Counted from the stretch's first letter, positions 1 through 12,201 are shown. The stretch: 64,000 nt of DNA from Thiohalocapsa sp. ML1 (GCF_001469165.1 NZ_JABX01000025.1:22157-86156), one strand, 5' to 3'. Translations and numbers: made by a program. Notes: generated by a model not told the origin, from the sequence alone.

Positions 1-496
1 GCGGCACCCGTGTGCAGATCTGAAACTGCAGGGTTTTGGCCTTCGTTGCCGCATCCGCCATGACGCCCTCTTCCTCGTCGTCGTCGACGGCAACGGCGCG
101 GGAGTCGTCCCAGCGGATGGTGATGGCGCAGTGCCCGGTGTTGCAGTCGTTGCCGTTGGAGCAGTCCAGGGAGCCGAGCGCGGACCCATCGGAGGGCGGA
201 TTCATGGGCAGGCGCGCCAGTTCGTCGGCCCAGGCCTTGAAGGTCGCATTGGCGCCCGGGCTGCCGGTGTTGATCTTGATGCCGCGGAAGGTCTCGGGGT
301 CGGCGCGAATCTGGTCGATAAGACCGGCCGCCGCTAGGGTCGCGTTGGAGCGCAGGAAGGCGCTGTGGTTGCTGCGCATGCCGGCGAGCTGCAAACCGGC
401 GACACCGAGCGCGCCGACGGCGACGATGAAGAGCGTCACCATGACCTCCACCAGCGTGAAGCCGTGGCAGGCCGCAGTCTTGCGAGGAAAGAACAT
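1..496 (-). CDS. pilV: Type IV pilus minor pilin PilV, partial (3' end outside window)
   Basis: Read on the minus strand from ATG at 496, an open frame of 165 codons runs off the left edge. The N-terminus has a short basic leader and the prepilin-peptidase site HG|FTLVEV, with the conserved Glu at mature position 5, followed by a hydrophobic helix. The region after it contains LAGMRSNHSAFLRSNA, typical of PilV, and a cysteine-rich part (LDCSNGNDCNTGHC) that fits disulfides in the globular head. Minor pilins of this kind prime assembly of the type IV pilus in the inner membrane. Other pilus genes (pilW, pilX, pilY1) would be expected just left of the window. Assignment as PilV rather than another minor pilin is by family resemblance. 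Confidence 0.85.
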   Translation of the reverse strand, partial: MFFPRKTAACHGFTLVEVMVTLFIVAVGALGVAGLQLAGMRSNHSAFLRSNATLAAAGLIDQIRADPETFRGIKINTGSPGANATFKAWADELARLPMNPPSDGSALGSLDCSNGNDCNTGHCAITIRWDDSRAVAVDDDEEEGVMADAATKAKTLQFQICTRVP

Positions 497-763
497 GCCA
501 GGCGTCCTTTCAGTCTGGTTTATCTTGGCACTGCAACACGGAGCTGCAGGGTCCTACGGCTTATGGCGACCCACCCCGGGGCGCGAGTCCGATCAACGGC
601 GGCGTGGACCGGTGACGTTGGTCAGGCGGCCCTCGACGCGTCCTCAGGCGTTTATCCCCACGCCGGCTCAGGGGATAACCGAAGCTTAATCTGAGATTGG
701 AGGAATTACAGCGTTGACACCGACAGGCATCCACGTCCGCGCGACAAGCGGGACGCGACATCC

Positions 764-2203
764 GTGACCGTTGGCGGTTTTTTCTACGCTGCAAGGGGTT
801 TACGTGCGTTTTTCGGCGCCGGAACAACCGTTTTGCGACATGTCCTTGCAACGGCGCCCGCGGGCGCCGCCGGGCGCGGGGCATCGCATCCGCCGGCGCG
901 GCTGGCAGGGCGCCACCGCGACAGCACTCGATGGCCGCCCCCCACGCGTGCTGTCGCGTGCCCGTTTGGGTGTTGCAGCGCGGGCACGAGCCGGACCGCG
1001 GCGGCACTCGCGGCCTTGCTGTGGCAGCTTTGTGTCGCCGCACCGCCGGCGCTGGCCGAGATCTATCGCTACCAGGACGAGCAAGGCAACTGGGTGTTCA
1101 CGGATCGCCCGCCCCCGGAGCAGCTCGGCACCGCGGCCCCCGCGCCCGCCGCGGCGCCGCGCGTGCGCATCCAGCGCCTGCCCGACGACGGCCCGACCAC
1201 AGGCGCGGCGGCGCCGCGTCGCCGCCCGCCGATCATGCCCGGCATCGCGCCGCCGGCTCCGCCACCCCGGGCGGCACAGCCCGCCGCACCCGCGCCACCC
1301 ACCGCGGCGACCGCCCCGCCGCTGGCAGCGCCGCCCGAGCCTGAGCCCGAACCGGAGGCACCGCCGCCGGACCTGCGCCGGGACCTGGAGGCCAGGCTCA
1401 ACGCGCAGTTCAGCCCGGTGTCGCCGGTGGAGGCGAGCAGCCTCGCCGTGGTCACCGTGACCTCGGAGCTGGGTGCGGGATCGGGGTTCTTCGTCAGCGA
1501 CGACGGGCTGCTGCTGACCAATCGCCACGTGGTGCGCCCGCCGCCGGACTGGGCGGCCGACCAGGAGGCGGCGCTGGCCGAGCTCAAGGCGCAGCTCGAC
1601 GCGCTGGAGCAGCGCCTGTCGCTGCCGCGGGACCGCTACTCCGACCCGCAGAACTACGACCGTGGGCAGCGCCTGCTGCGCGAGCGCGGCCGTGAGTATC
1701 GCCAAGGCAAGCGTGAGCTGGAAATGAAGCGCAACGCGGCGCTGTTGCAGCGCGCATTTGAGATCCAGCTCAAGGACGGGAAGCGGCTCACGGCGGAGCT
1801 GGTGGACCTGAGCCCCCTGCACGACCTGGCGCTGCTGCGGGTATCCGGCTATCGCACGCCCTTCATCCGCCCGCTGTTCGACGCGCGCCTGCGCCAGACG
1901 CAGCGGGTCTATGCCATCGGCAGCCCGCTCGGCATTACCGATACCGTGACCGCCGGCACCTACACCGGCAAGCGCGAGGACATGCTGGTGACCGACGCCC
2001 GCATCATGCCCGGCAACAGCGGCGGGCCGCTGGTGACGGAGCTGGGCGCCGTGGTGGGCGTGAACACCTGGAAGGCGACGCCGGGGCCGGACCCGCAGGA
2101 GCGCGGCTTCGGCATCAGCATCCCCATCGACATCGCCTTTCGCGAGTTTCCGGACCTCCAAGCGCGGCTCGGGCGCGCCGGCGGCGATGCGCCCGCGCCT
2201 TAA
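764..2203 (+). CDS. Secreted trypsin-like serine protease with N-terminal DUF4124
   Basis: The mature part begins with a DUF4124 module (EIYRYQDEQGNWVFTDRPPP, from about base 1060), then a long Pro/Ala-rich linker, then a trypsin-fold protease. The catalytic triad is visible as His in LLTNRHVV, Asp in HDLALLRV and Ser in MPGNSGGPLV. A coiled, charged insertion of about 80 residues sits between His and Asp. A hydrophobic stretch ending ALA|E just before DUF4124 looks like a signal peptide, so it probably acts in the periplasm. The start is uncertain: from ATG 764 the signal peptide would be about 95 residues, too long, but no good in-frame ATG lies closer; a TTG near 830 is possible. Substrate unknown. 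Confidence 0.75.
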   Translation: MTVGGFFYAARGLRAFFGAGTTVLRHVLATAPAGAAGRGASHPPARLAGRHRDSTRWPPPTRAVACPFGCCSAGTSRTAAALAALLWQLCVAAPPALAEIYRYQDEQGNWVFTDRPPPEQLGTAAPAPAAAPRVRIQRLPDDGPTTGAAAPRRRPPIMPGIAPPAPPPRAAQPAAPAPPTAATAPPLAAPPEPEPEPEAPPPDLRRDLEARLNAQFSPVSPVEASSLAVVTVTSELGAGSGFFVSDDGLLLTNRHVVRPPPDWAADQEAALAELKAQLDALEQRLSLPRDRYSDPQNYDRGQRLLRERGREYRQGKRELEMKRNAALLQRAFEIQLKDGKRLTAELVDLSPLHDLALLRVSGYRTPFIRPLFDARLRQTQRVYAIGSPLGITDTVTAGTYTGKREDMLVTDARIMPGNSGGPLVTELGAVVGVNTWKATPGPDPQERGFGISIPIDIAFREFPDLQARLGRAGGDAPAP

Positions 2204-2215
2204 GCCAGGCCCCGC

Positions 2216-3577
2216 TCACTCGTCCGGGTGCGGCTCCTTCAGCGTGACGAGCTCCTCGGCGCTGACCGGATGGATGGCGACGGTGTTGTCGAAGTCCGCC
2301 TTGGTGGCGCCGAGCTTCACGGCCACCGCGAAGCCCTGCAGCATCTCATCCACGCCGTCGCCGACCATGTGGATGCCGACCACGCGCTCGTTGTCGCCCA
2401 CGCAGACGAGCTTCATGGCCGTGCGCGGCCCCTTGCGGTTCAGCGCGTAGCGCATGGGCTGGAACTGGGTCTGGTAGACCGTCACCGGCTCGCCGGTGGC
2501 GCGCGCCTGCGCCTCGGTGAGGCCGACGCTGCCGACCGGCGGATGCGCGAACACCACGGTGGGGATGTTCTCGTAGTCGAGCCGGCGGTTCGGCTGATCG
2601 TTGAACAGCCGGTCCGCGAGCCGCCGGCCCGCGGCGATGGCCACCGGCGTCAGCGGCGCCCGGCCGGTGACGTCGCCGATGGCATAGACGCCGGCAACGC
2701 TGGTGTTCTGGAAGGCATCGGTGGGGATCACGCCGTTCGGCAGCAGCTCGACGCCGGCGGCATCGAGATTCAGCCCGTCGGTGTTCGGCCGCCGGCCGAC
2801 CGCCCAGAGCACGGTATCGAAGCCCGTCAGCGCGGCGCCCTCGCGGGACAGCACGGCGATGCCGTCATCGCGGCGCTCCAGCGAGCCGACGGCAAAGGGC
2901 AGGTGCATCTCGATGCCGTCCAGGGCCATGTTGTAGGTCACGGTCTCGCTGACCAGGGGGTCGAAGGTCTCGAGCACCCGGCTCTCCAGCGCGACCACGG
3001 TGACCTCCGAGCCCAGCGCGCGCAGCACGCCGGCAAGCTCGACACCGATGTAGCCGCCGCCGATGACGCAGATGCGCCGCGGCTGCTCCGTCAGCGCGAA
3101 GAAGCCGTCGGACGTGATGCCGAGCTCGGCCCCGGGCACGGGCGGCACGATGGGCCGCCCGCCGGTGGCGATGACGATGTGGTCCGCGGTGTAGCGGGTA
3201 CCGTCTACCTCGACAGTACGGGCGTCGACGAAGCGCGCATCACCCTGGATCTGCGTGATGCCCTCACCGGCGACGTAGCCGTTCCAGTAGTCGAGGATGC
3301 CGGCGATAACGCCTTCGCGACCCTCCACCAACGCGCGCCAGTCGACGCCGTCCAGCGACGCCTTGATGCCCATCTCCGCGGCATGGCGGGCGTCCTGGGC
3401 CACGTTGGCGGCAAACCACATGATCTTCTTCGGCACGCAGCCGACGTTGACACAGGTGCCGCCGAGCTTGTGCCGCTCAATAACGGCGGCGCGCTTGCCG
3501 TGCGCGGCTGCCTTCTCGGCCACCGCGAGGCCGCCGCTGCCGCCGCCGACGGCGATGAGGTCGAAGTGGGTGTCCAT
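2216..3577 (-). CDS. gor: Glutathione-disulfide reductase
   Basis: A 453-residue flavoprotein disulfide reductase that reduces oxidised glutathione with NADPH in the cytoplasm. It has the FAD-binding GGGSGG near residue 11, the redox-active pair C42 and C47 in [13 protein letters not shown], the NAD(P)H-binding [13 protein letters not shown], and the C-terminal catalytic His in HPVSAEELV. Length matches the family. The start at 3577 is chosen because GGAGG lies 9 bases upstream and the flavin motif follows at once. It lies next to the peroxiredoxin-glutaredoxin gene on the same strand, so the pair can supply and use glutathione in peroxide removal. Confidence 0.93.
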   Translation of the reverse strand: MDTHFDLIAVGGGSGGLAVAEKAAAHGKRAAVIERHKLGGTCVNVGCVPKKIMWFAANVAQDARHAAEMGIKASLDGVDWRALVEGREGVIAGILDYWNGYVAGEGITQIQGDARFVDARTVEVDGTRYTADHIVIATGGRPIVPPVPGAELGITSDGFFALTEQPRRICVIGGGYIGVELAGVLRALGSEVTVVALESRVLETFDPLVSETVTYNMALDGIEMHLPFAVGSLERRDDGIAVLSREGAALTGFDTVLWAVGRRPNTDGLNLDAAGVELLPNGVIPTDAFQNTSVAGVYAIGDVTGRAPLTPVAIAAGRRLADRLFNDQPNRRLDYENIPTVVFAHPPVGSVGLTEAQARATGEPVTVYQTQFQPMRYALNRKGPRTAMKLVCVGDNERVVGIHMVGDGVDEMLQGFAVAVKLGATKADFDNTVAIHPVSAEELVTLKEPHPDE

Positions 3578-3804
3578 GATGGGCAGGCCTCCGCGTGAAG
3601 CTGAGCGGGCGCCCGGGCTTGGCCAGGCGCCCTTGAAACTGAAAAGTGAGCTCGGTTGCGTGCGCGAGCGGCGGCTATTGAAGCCGGCCGGGCGCAGACC
3701 GGGCAATGCGTTGCGGCAATTCTCGGCAGAAAGCCGTGGGCGCCCGCCCCGCATGGGGGCGGGCCGGCCAGCCGCCGCCTAGCGACGGCGGCAAGCCGGT
3801 CCTT

Positions 3805-3823
3805 AGCGCTTGGCGCTTGGCGC

Positions 3824-3829
<6 letters not shown>
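3805..3829. repeat. Short heptad repeat GCGCTTG
   Basis: About three copies of a 7-base unit (AGCGCTT/GGCGCTT) lie between gor and the peroxiredoxin gene. The minus-strand stop codon of the peroxiredoxin-glutaredoxin gene (bases 3824-3826) is inside this array. It is one of several heptad families in the window. Confidence 0.7.
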
Positions 3830-4564
<735 letters not shown>

Positions 4565-4748
4565 GTTGACTACTCCTGGTGACGATGAGGTTGCGTGAAA
4601 ATGAGCTTTCGGGATTGCCCTACGGCAGGCACCGCAGCGACGTGACCATGATGCGGCCTTCGGCGGCGACTGCAAAATGGGATATCTGGATGGCGGCGAT
4701 TATTCTTAACGATCGCTGTGTTTTGGGCAATCGTTTTTGGCGATTATG

Positions 4749-4838
4749 GGGCTTCAGGGCCGAGGATCGGGATCGGTCGTCACTCGGTTCGATTTCGATA
4801 GCGATGTGCACGACTCGTCGACCTGAGGCGAAGCCTGG
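4749..4838. repeat. Dispersed GATTTCGATAGC element, copy 1 (one unit)
   Basis: Contains the 12-base unit GATTTCGATAGC once, flanked by ACTCGGTTC on the left and by GTGCACGACTCGTCGA on the right. Its reverse complement matches 28098-28232 over the flanks as well as the unit, where the unit is present about three times. A third copy with about four units is at 20461-20552. No coding function is evident. Confidence 0.75.
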
Positions 4839-4844
4839 CTGGCA

Positions 4845-4946
4845 CCTAGCTCCTAGCTCCTAGCTCCTAGCTCCTAGCTCCTAGCTCCTAGCCCCTAGCT
4901 CCTAGCCCCTAGCTCCTAGCCCCTAGCCCCTAGCCCCTAGCCCCTT
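4845..4946. repeat. Heptad array CTAGCTC/CTAGCCC
   Basis: About 14 tandem copies of a 7-base unit, CTAGCTC changing to CTAGCCC toward the right end. Because CTAG is palindromic and 7 is not a multiple of 3, the array puts TAG in all six frames. It ends just beyond the terminator of the small secreted-peptide gene. Confidence 0.95.
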
Positions 4947-4948
4947 CC

Positions 4949-4984
4949 AAAAAAAAGCCCCATCGGCCAGGGGCCGTGGGGCTT
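4949..4984 (-). terminator. Rho-independent terminator
   Basis: On the minus strand an 8-bp outer stem AAGCCCCA/TGGGGCTT (4977-4984 with 4955-4962) encloses a second 5-bp stem CGGCC/GGCCG with a 3-base loop, followed by a run of eight T. This is a textbook intrinsic terminator, placed about 45 bases after the stop of the 51-residue peptide gene. Confidence 0.92.
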
Positions 4985-5027
4985 GCGGGCACCGCTGCGG
5001 GGCGGGCAGCGGCCGGGCTTCGGGGCG

Positions 5028-5183
5028 TCAGGCGAGCGGCTGTGCCGGCACGATGACGGCGGCGGAGTCGCCGTCCTTCTTCTTGCCGCCGCAGGACTTG
5101 CCGTCACCGGCAACGGCGCCGCCGACGCTGAGCATCAGGCCAAAAAAGAGTGCAGAGACGAGGGCGAGGGTAGCCTTGGACAT
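5028..5183 (-). CDS. Small secreted peptide, 51 residues, unknown function
   Basis: ATG at 5183, preceded by AAAGGT about 8 bases upstream, opens a 51-codon frame. Residues 1-25 form a signal peptide (MSKATLALVSALFF, then VGGAVAG) with cleavage expected after AVA. The mature part of about 26 residues is basic and glycine-rich, GDGKSCGGKKKDGDS, with a single cysteine, then a hydrophobic tail. A strong intrinsic terminator follows, which supports it as an expressed single gene. I do not recognise the family. The single Cys could form a dimer or bind metal, but that is a guess. Confidence 0.7.
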   Translation of the reverse strand: MSKATLALVSALFFGLMLSVGGAVAGDGKSCGGKKKDGDSAAVIVPAQPLA

Positions 5184-5404
5184 GACGAAGTACCTTTGGG
5201 TTTGAGGTTGGACAAGCGTTGGACAGAGCCTAACGCCGACGACGGAACAGTTGCATCTTGCGCTGGCGATTACAACTCCAGAAAGCGTACGTCTTTGCTC
5301 GGTTTTACCCCCGCGCTCGATTCAATGCCCGTGTCAATGGCCGTGCCGATGCCGTCGGCGCGACCGAGGGCGCCCCAGGCACGGGCGCCAGTGCTTCCGG
5401 CGGC

Positions 5405-7117
<1,713 letters not shown>

Positions 7118-7155
7118 CTAAGCCATCCGGTCGCGGCCACGGGCGTACCCTAGTT

Positions 7156-7183
7156 CCGAATCGACCCGAATCGACCCGAATCC
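7156..7183. repeat. Short 10-bp tandem repeat CCGAATCGAC
   Basis: Two full and one partial copy of CCGAATCGAC in the leader of htpG. Too few units to say more than that it is a small local duplication. Confidence 0.6.
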
Positions 7184-7220
7184 ACACCAAGCCATCAGCA
7201 CGAAGCATCAGCAGAAGACC

Positions 7221-9185
7221 ATGACCGTAGAAGCCCATAAGGAAACCCTCGAATTCAAGGCAGAGGTGAGCCAGGTCCTGGACCTGGTCATCCGCTCGCT
7301 GTACTCGAACAAGGAGATCTTCCTGCGGGAGCTGATCTCCAACGCCTCGGACGCGGCCGAGAAGCTGCGCTTCGAGGCGCTCACCGACGAGCAACTGCTC
7401 GAAGACGACCCCAACCTGCGCGTCCGCGTGCTCGTGGACAAGGACGCCGGCACCATCACCGTGTCCGACAACGGCATTGGGCTGAGCCGCCAGGAGGTCA
7501 TCGAGACCATCGGCAGCATCGCCAGCTCCGGCACGCGGCGCTTCGCGGAGGCCCTGCAGGCCAGCCGCGGCGAGGCCGGCGAGGCTGACAAGCCCGCGGG
7601 TGACGCGCTGATCGGCCAGTTCGGCGTCGGTTTCTACTCGGCGTACATCGTCGCCGACAAGGTGACGCTCATCTCCCGCCGCGCCGGCCTCACGGCCGAG
7701 CACGGCGTGCGCTGGGAGTCCGACGGCCGCGGCGCCTACACGCTCGAAACCGTCGAGAAGCCCGGCCGCGGCACCGACGTGATCCTGCACCTGAAAGACG
7801 ACGAGCAGGAGCTCGCGGAGCCCTGGCGGCTGCGCACCATCATCGGCAAGTTCTCCGACCACATCGCGATCCCGGTGGAGATGGCCAAGGAGACCTACGG
7901 CGACGACGAAGACGAGACAGACGAGGAAGGCGAGGCCAAGAAGGACAAGGCGCCGGAGTTCGAGCAGGTCAACAAGGGCACCGCGCTCTGGATGCGCAAC
8001 AAGTCGGACCTGTCCGACGAGGACTACCAGGGGTTCTACAAGCACATCTCCCACGACTTCGAGGAGCCGCTCGCCTGGGTGCACAACCGCGTTGAGGGCA
8101 GCAACGAGTACACCGCGCTCCTGTACCTGCCGAAGCGCGCGCCCTGGGACCTCTTTGACCGCGACCACAAGCACGGCGTGAAGCTCTACGTGAAGCGCGT
8201 CTTCATCATGGACGAGGCCGACAAGCTGCTGCCGCACTGGCTGCGGTTCGTGAAGGGCGTGGTGGACTCCGACGACCTGCCGCTCAACGTCTCCCGCGAG
8301 ATCCTGCAGCACAACCGCAAGATCGACACCATCCGCGGCGCCAACGTCAAGCGCGTGCTGGGGCTCTTGGAGTCGCTCGCCAAGGACGAGCCCGAGAAGT
8401 ACCAGACCTTCTGGAACGAGCTCGGCCGCGTGCTGAAGGAAGGCCCGGCGGAGGACTTCCAGAACCGCGAGCGCATCGGCGGGCTGTTGCGGTTTGCGAG
8501 CACCCACAACGACGACGACACGCAGAACGTCGCGCTCGACGCCTACATCGAGCGCATGAAAGAGGGCCAGAAGGACATCTACTACATCACCGCGGACAGC
8601 CCCGCCGCCGCGCGCCACAGCCCGCATCTGGAGGTGTTCCGCAAGAAGGGCGTCGAGGTGCTGCTGTTGTCCGACCGCGTGGACGAGTGGCTGGTGAGCC
8701 ACCTGCACGAGTACAAGGGCAAGCACCTGCAATCCGTCACCAAGGGCAAGCTCGATCTGGGCGACCTGGCGGACAAGGAAGATCAGCAGAAGGCCGAGCA
8801 GGCCGAGAAGGAGCACGAGGGCCTGCTCAAGCGCCTCAAGGACTCGCTCGGCGAGCGCGTGAGCGAGGTGCGGGTCTCGACGCGGCTGGTGGACTCACCC
8901 GCCTGCATCGTCGTCGGCGAGCACGACATGAGCGCCAACCTCGCCCGCGTGCTCAAGGCCGTCGGCCAGGAGGCCCCGGACATGAAGCCGACGCTGGAGG
9001 TCAACCTGGACCACCCGCTGGTGAAGCGCCTGGAGGCCGAGGGCAATCAGGCCAAGTTCGACGATCTCGGCATGATCCTCTTCGACCAAGCCCAGCTCGC
9101 CGAGGGCGGCCAGCTCGACGACCCGGCGGCTTTTGTTGGCCGCCTCAACAAGCTGATGCTGCAGATGTTCATGAGCGGCGGCTGA
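7221..9185 (+). CDS. htpG: Molecular chaperone HtpG (Hsp90)
   Basis: 654 residues, full length for bacterial Hsp90. The N-terminal GHKL ATPase domain shows LISNASDAAEKLRF (ATP-lid Asn), the DNGIG loop and GQFGVGFYSAYIV. An acidic linker (DDEDETDEEGEAKKD) precedes the middle domain, with the conserved NVSREILQHN. The C-terminal dimerisation domain ends MLQMFMSGG. It is a cytoplasmic ATP-dependent chaperone for stress-damaged and specific client proteins. ATG 7221 is used because the GHKL fold begins directly after it, although no strong ribosome-binding site is seen. A perfect hairpin follows the gene. Confidence 0.97.
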   Translation: MTVEAHKETLEFKAEVSQVLDLVIRSLYSNKEIFLRELISNASDAAEKLRFEALTDEQLLEDDPNLRVRVLVDKDAGTITVSDNGIGLSRQEVIETIGSIASSGTRRFAEALQASRGEAGEADKPAGDALIGQFGVGFYSAYIVADKVTLISRRAGLTAEHGVRWESDGRGAYTLETVEKPGRGTDVILHLKDDEQELAEPWRLRTIIGKFSDHIAIPVEMAKETYGDDEDETDEEGEAKKDKAPEFEQVNKGTALWMRNKSDLSDEDYQGFYKHISHDFEEPLAWVHNRVEGSNEYTALLYLPKRAPWDLFDRDHKHGVKLYVKRVFIMDEADKLLPHWLRFVKGVVDSDDLPLNVSREILQHNRKIDTIRGANVKRVLGLLESLAKDEPEKYQTFWNELGRVLKEGPAEDFQNRERIGGLLRFASTHNDDDTQNVALDAYIERMKEGQKDIYYITADSPAAARHSPHLEVFRKKGVEVLLLSDRVDEWLVSHLHEYKGKHLQSVTKGKLDLGDLADKEDQQKAEQAEKEHEGLLKRLKDSLGERVSEVRVSTRLVDSPACIVVGEHDMSANLARVLKAVGQEAPDMKPTLEVNLDHPLVKRLEAEGNQAKFDDLGMILFDQAQLAEGGQLDDPAAFVGRLNKLMLQMFMSGG

Positions 9186-9227
9186 CTGGGATCGCCGGCC
9201 TCGGGACCGCCGGCTTTCCCGCCGGCC

Positions 9228-9262
9228 CGCGAAGACGGCGGCTCGATGCCGCCGTCTTCGCG
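9228..9262. terminator. Perfect 15-bp hairpin between convergent genes
   Basis: A 15-bp perfect inverted repeat (arm CGCGAAGACGGCGGC, complement ending GCCGTCTTCGCG) with a 5-base TCGAT loop lies between htpG (plus) and the HEPN gene (minus). There is no T run on either side, so it may act as a bidirectional barrier or mRNA 3' stabiliser rather than a classic intrinsic terminator. Confidence 0.6.
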
Positions 9263-9399
9263 TATCCCCATCCGACCTGCGCGACAGCGGACTCCAAGGC
9301 CGACGCCGGCGGCGGCGTGGCATGCCGCACGGCAGCACCCGCGTGCCCCGCGCCGACCCGTCCGGGGTGATGTGGATGACGCAGCTCCCGCCTCACGCC

Positions 9400-9867
9400 T
9401 CACGGCGTCCTCGCGTGCTCGGCGAGGCGCCGCCGCCAGCGCCCATAGGCCGCCGCGAGCTCGCCGGCGGCCGCCACCGCCGCCGTCAGTGCCGCAAAGC
9501 GAAGCTCCGGGCGCTCCGGATACTCGTGCGCGAGCTGGTTGCGAATCTGGCGCCAGCGCAGCCAGGCGTCGACATTGAGGTACCCCAACCTTTCGAGGCG
9601 ATTCAGCCGGTCGATCATCGGCCAGTCCTCGGCGGGCTCGGACAACGCACCGAGCGTGGCCGGGATCAGGCGAGCGCCCAGCGCGTCTTGCAGCTTCGTG
9701 AAGCGAAACAGCAGTTGGTCCAGCAACCTGAGCTGATCCGCATCGGCATCCAGCTCGGCCAGCGTCGCGGACGGGGCCGCGTGCCAGTCACGCAGCGCCT
9801 GCTCCAGCACGCGCAGGTGCCGATCCGCTTCCCACAGCGCCGTGGCGAGCGGCTCTGCGGCGCTCAT
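9400..9867 (-). CDS. HEPN-domain toxin of an MNT/HEPN pair
   Basis: A 155-residue, all-helical protein. The motif RQIRNQLAHEYP near residues 106-117 carries the HEPN signature R-x4-H (RNQLAH), the RNase active site of HEPN toxins. Its ATG overlaps the stop of the upstream nucleotidyltransferase gene by 4 bases (ATGA), the usual layout of HEPN/MNT (type VII) toxin-antitoxin pairs, in which the MNT enzyme inactivates the HEPN RNase by adding nucleotides. Toxicity is inferred from family and context. Confidence 0.82.
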   Translation of the reverse strand: MSAAEPLATALWEADRHLRVLEQALRDWHAAPSATLAELDADADQLRLLDQLLFRFTKLQDALGARLIPATLGALSEPAEDWPMIDRLNRLERLGYLNVDAWLRWRQIRNQLAHEYPERPELRFAALTAAVAAAGELAAAYGRWRRRLAEHARTP

Positions 9868-10187
9868 CGCGGGATCTCGGCCAGCAATTGCCCGTCGCGG
9901 CGCGCGGCGCGGACGACGGGCCGCGTGTCGGGTGCGTGCGCGGGCACCATCAGCACGTCGATGCGCCGCTCGCCGAGCAGGCGGTAGAGGCGCGCGATGA
10001 AGCGGGTGCGCCGTGCAACCTCCTCGTCGGCATCGAGGCCTGTCGCTGTCTCGACGAGCAGATCGATGTCGCCGCCGCGGCGGGTGTCATCGAGCCGAGA
10101 GCCGAACAGCCGCACGCGCGTGCCCGGCGGCAGCGCTTCGGCGGCGGCCTCGGCAATGGCTCGGCGCTCGTGGTCGTTCAGGCGCAT
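9864..10187 (-). CDS. MNT-family nucleotidyltransferase antitoxin
   Basis: 107 residues with the minimal nucleotidyltransferase signature RLFGSR, then GGDIDLLVE, giving the GSx10DxD metal-binding site, and a further Asp in RIDVLMV. Family members add AMP or short nucleotides to the paired HEPN toxin to neutralise it. The gene is first of the two-gene unit and overlaps the toxin gene by 4 bases. GAGG lies about 11 bases before the ATG at 10187. It is divergent from leuA. Confidence 0.85.
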   Translation of the reverse strand: MRLNDHERRAIAEAAAEALPPGTRVRLFGSRLDDTRRGGDIDLLVETATGLDADEEVARRTRFIARLYRLLGERRIDVLMVPAHAPDTRPVVRAARRDGQLLAEIPR

Positions 10188-10416
10188 AGGATGATCGGCC
10201 TCCGCGGGCGGCTGGGTGCGTTACGATGTCGTTGCCGTAAGCGTAGTCGGCTTTGGACCTCGATCTCGACAACAACAACGATGACATGCGGCCGCAACGC
10301 GGGGTTCGCCACGTCGGCGCGACGGGTGGCACGGGCGGTTAAACATGCCAGAATGCCGGCGGTCTATGCACGGCGGGCGACTGCCCGTCAGGGTCAACGC
10401 CGAGGGCAGGACACGC

Positions 10417-11967
10417 ATGAGCGCAACCGACCATCTCATCATCTTCGACACCACGCTGCGCGACGGCGAGCAGAGCCCCGGCGCGTCCATGACCAAAGAC
10501 GAAAAGGTCCGCATCGCGCGTGCGCTGGAGAAGCTCCGCGTCGATGTCATCGAGGCGGGCTTCCCGATTGCGAGCCATGGCGACTTCGAGGGCGTGAAGG
10601 CCGTCGCCGAGACCATCAAGGACTGCACCGTCTGCGGCCTTGCCCGCGCGCTGGACAAGGACATCGCCTGTGCCGGCGAGGCGCTGGCCGGCGCCAACGC
10701 CGGGCGCATCCACACCTTCATCGCCACCAGCCCGATCCACATGGAGAAGAAGCTCCGGATGACGCCGGACCAGGTGGTGGAGCAGGCCGTGCGCGCCGTG
10801 CGCAAGGCGCGCAACTACTGCGACGACGTGGAGTTCTCGCCGGAGGACGCGGGCCGCTCGGAGATCGATTTTCTGTGCCGGGTGCTGGAGGCCGTCATCG
10901 ACGCCGGCGCCCGCACCCTGAACATCCCGGACACCGTCGGTTATGCGATGCCGCACCAGTTCGGCAGCCTCATCGCACAGTTGCGCGAGCGCATCCCGAA
11001 TGCCGACAAGGCCGTGTTCTCCGTACACTGCCACAACGACCTGGGCCTGGCCGTGGCCAATTCGCTCGCCGCGGTGCGCAATGGCGCCCGGCAAGTGGAG
11101 TGCACCATCAACGGCTTGGGCGAGCGCGCCGGCAACGCCGCGCTGGAAGAAGTCGTCATGGCCGTGCGCACGCGAGCGGATCTGTTCGGCTGCACCACGC
11201 GCCTCGACACCACGCAGATCGTGAACTGCTCGCGGCTGGTGTCCGGCATCACCGGCTTTCCGGTGCAGCCGAACAAGGCCATCGTCGGTGCCAACGCCTT
11301 CGCGCACGAGTCCGGCATCCACCAGGACGGCGTGCTCAAGCACCGCGAGACCTACGAGATCATGCGCGCCCAAGACGTGGGCTGGACCCACAACCGCATG
11401 GTGCTCGGCAAGCACTCGGGCCGGAACGCCTTTCGGGTTCGGCTGCAGGAGCTCGGCATCGCCTTCGACAGCGAGGAGGAGCTGAACGCCGCCTTCAGCC
11501 GTTTCAAAGACCTGGCCGACAAGAAGCACGAGATCTTCGATGAGGACTTGCAGGCGCTGGTCACCATCGCCACGCTCGACGCCGCCAACGAGCGCGTGCG
11601 GCTCTTGTCCATGCGGGTCTGCTCCGAGACCGGCGAGACGCCCGCGGCGCAGGTCGTGCTCAACGTCGACGGCGAGGAGCGCCGCGGCAGCGCCAGCGGC
11701 GGCGGCCCGGTGGACGCGACCTTCCGCGCCATCGAGTCCATCGTCGACAGCGGCACGACGCTCAAGCTCTACTCGGTCAATGCCATCACCAGCGGCACCG
11801 ACGCCCAGGGCGAGGTCACGGTGCGCCTGGAGCGAGCCGGGCACATCGTCAACGGCGCCGGTGCCGACACGGACATCGTCATCGCCTCCGCCAAGGCCTA
11901 CCTGAACGCCGTCAACAAGATCATGCAGCCGCGGGAGCGGGCGCATCCGCAGATTGGGAAAGTTTGA
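10417..11967 (+). CDS. leuA: 2-isopropylmalate synthase (LeuA, type 1)
   Basis: 516 residues from ATG 10417. It condenses acetyl-CoA with 2-oxoisovalerate, the first step of leucine synthesis. The catalytic barrel begins [18 protein letters not shown]; the metal-binding HxH region is [22 protein letters not shown] and [11 protein letters not shown] follow. The C-terminal LeuA allosteric domain for leucine feedback is present. The start is taken where homology begins, with an AGG-rich region about 8 bases upstream; an earlier in-frame ATG (10345) would add 24 unrelated residues. The stop TGA lies inside the TTTGAAG repeat that follows. A second leuA of another subfamily lies 1.4 kb downstream. 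Confidence 0.95.
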   Translation: MSATDHLIIFDTTLRDGEQSPGASMTKDEKVRIARALEKLRVDVIEAGFPIASHGDFEGVKAVAETIKDCTVCGLARALDKDIACAGEALAGANAGRIHTFIATSPIHMEKKLRMTPDQVVEQAVRAVRKARNYCDDVEFSPEDAGRSEIDFLCRVLEAVIDAGARTLNIPDTVGYAMPHQFGSLIAQLRERIPNADKAVFSVHCHNDLGLAVANSLAAVRNGARQVECTINGLGERAGNAALEEVVMAVRTRADLFGCTTRLDTTQIVNCSRLVSGITGFPVQPNKAIVGANAFAHESGIHQDGVLKHRETYEIMRAQDVGWTHNRMVLGKHSGRNAFRVRLQELGIAFDSEEELNAAFSRFKDLADKKHEIFDEDLQALVTIATLDAANERVRLLSMRVCSETGETPAAQVVLNVDGEERRGSASGGGPVDATFRAIESIVDSGTTLKLYSVNAITSGTDAQGEVTVRLERAGHIVNGAGADTDIVIASAKAYLNAVNKIMQPRERAHPQIGKV

Positions 11968-12201
11968 AGATGGGGAAAGTTTGAAGTTTGAAGGGTGAAG
12001 TTTGAAGGGTGAAGTTTGAAGTTTGAAGGGTGAAGTTTGAAGTTTGAAGGGTGAAGTTTGAAAGGGATGCCGGCGGGGAAAGGGAAAGGGGAAAGTTTGA
12101 AGTTTGAAGTTTGAAGTTTGAAGTTAGAAGTTAGAAGTGTGAAGTTGGAAGTTTGAAGTGTGAAGTTTGAAGTGTGAAGTTTGAAGTTGGAAGTGTGAAA
12201 G
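11956..12201. repeat. Heptad array TTTGAAG/GGTGAAG
   Basis: About 245 bases made of 7-base units TTTGAAG, GGTGAAG, TGTGAAG and TTAGAAG. The left end overlaps the last codons and TGA stop of leuA; the right end touches the ATG of the next gene (12202), where GAAAG may serve as ribosome-binding site. On the plus strand the units give TGA in every frame; on the minus strand they are stop-free. Confidence 0.95.

Noticed and set aside
561..1043. Minus-strand frame of 160 codons between pilV and the protease
   Set aside because: No ribosome-binding site or domain, Arg-rich composition, and it overlaps the protease upstream region; likely spurious.
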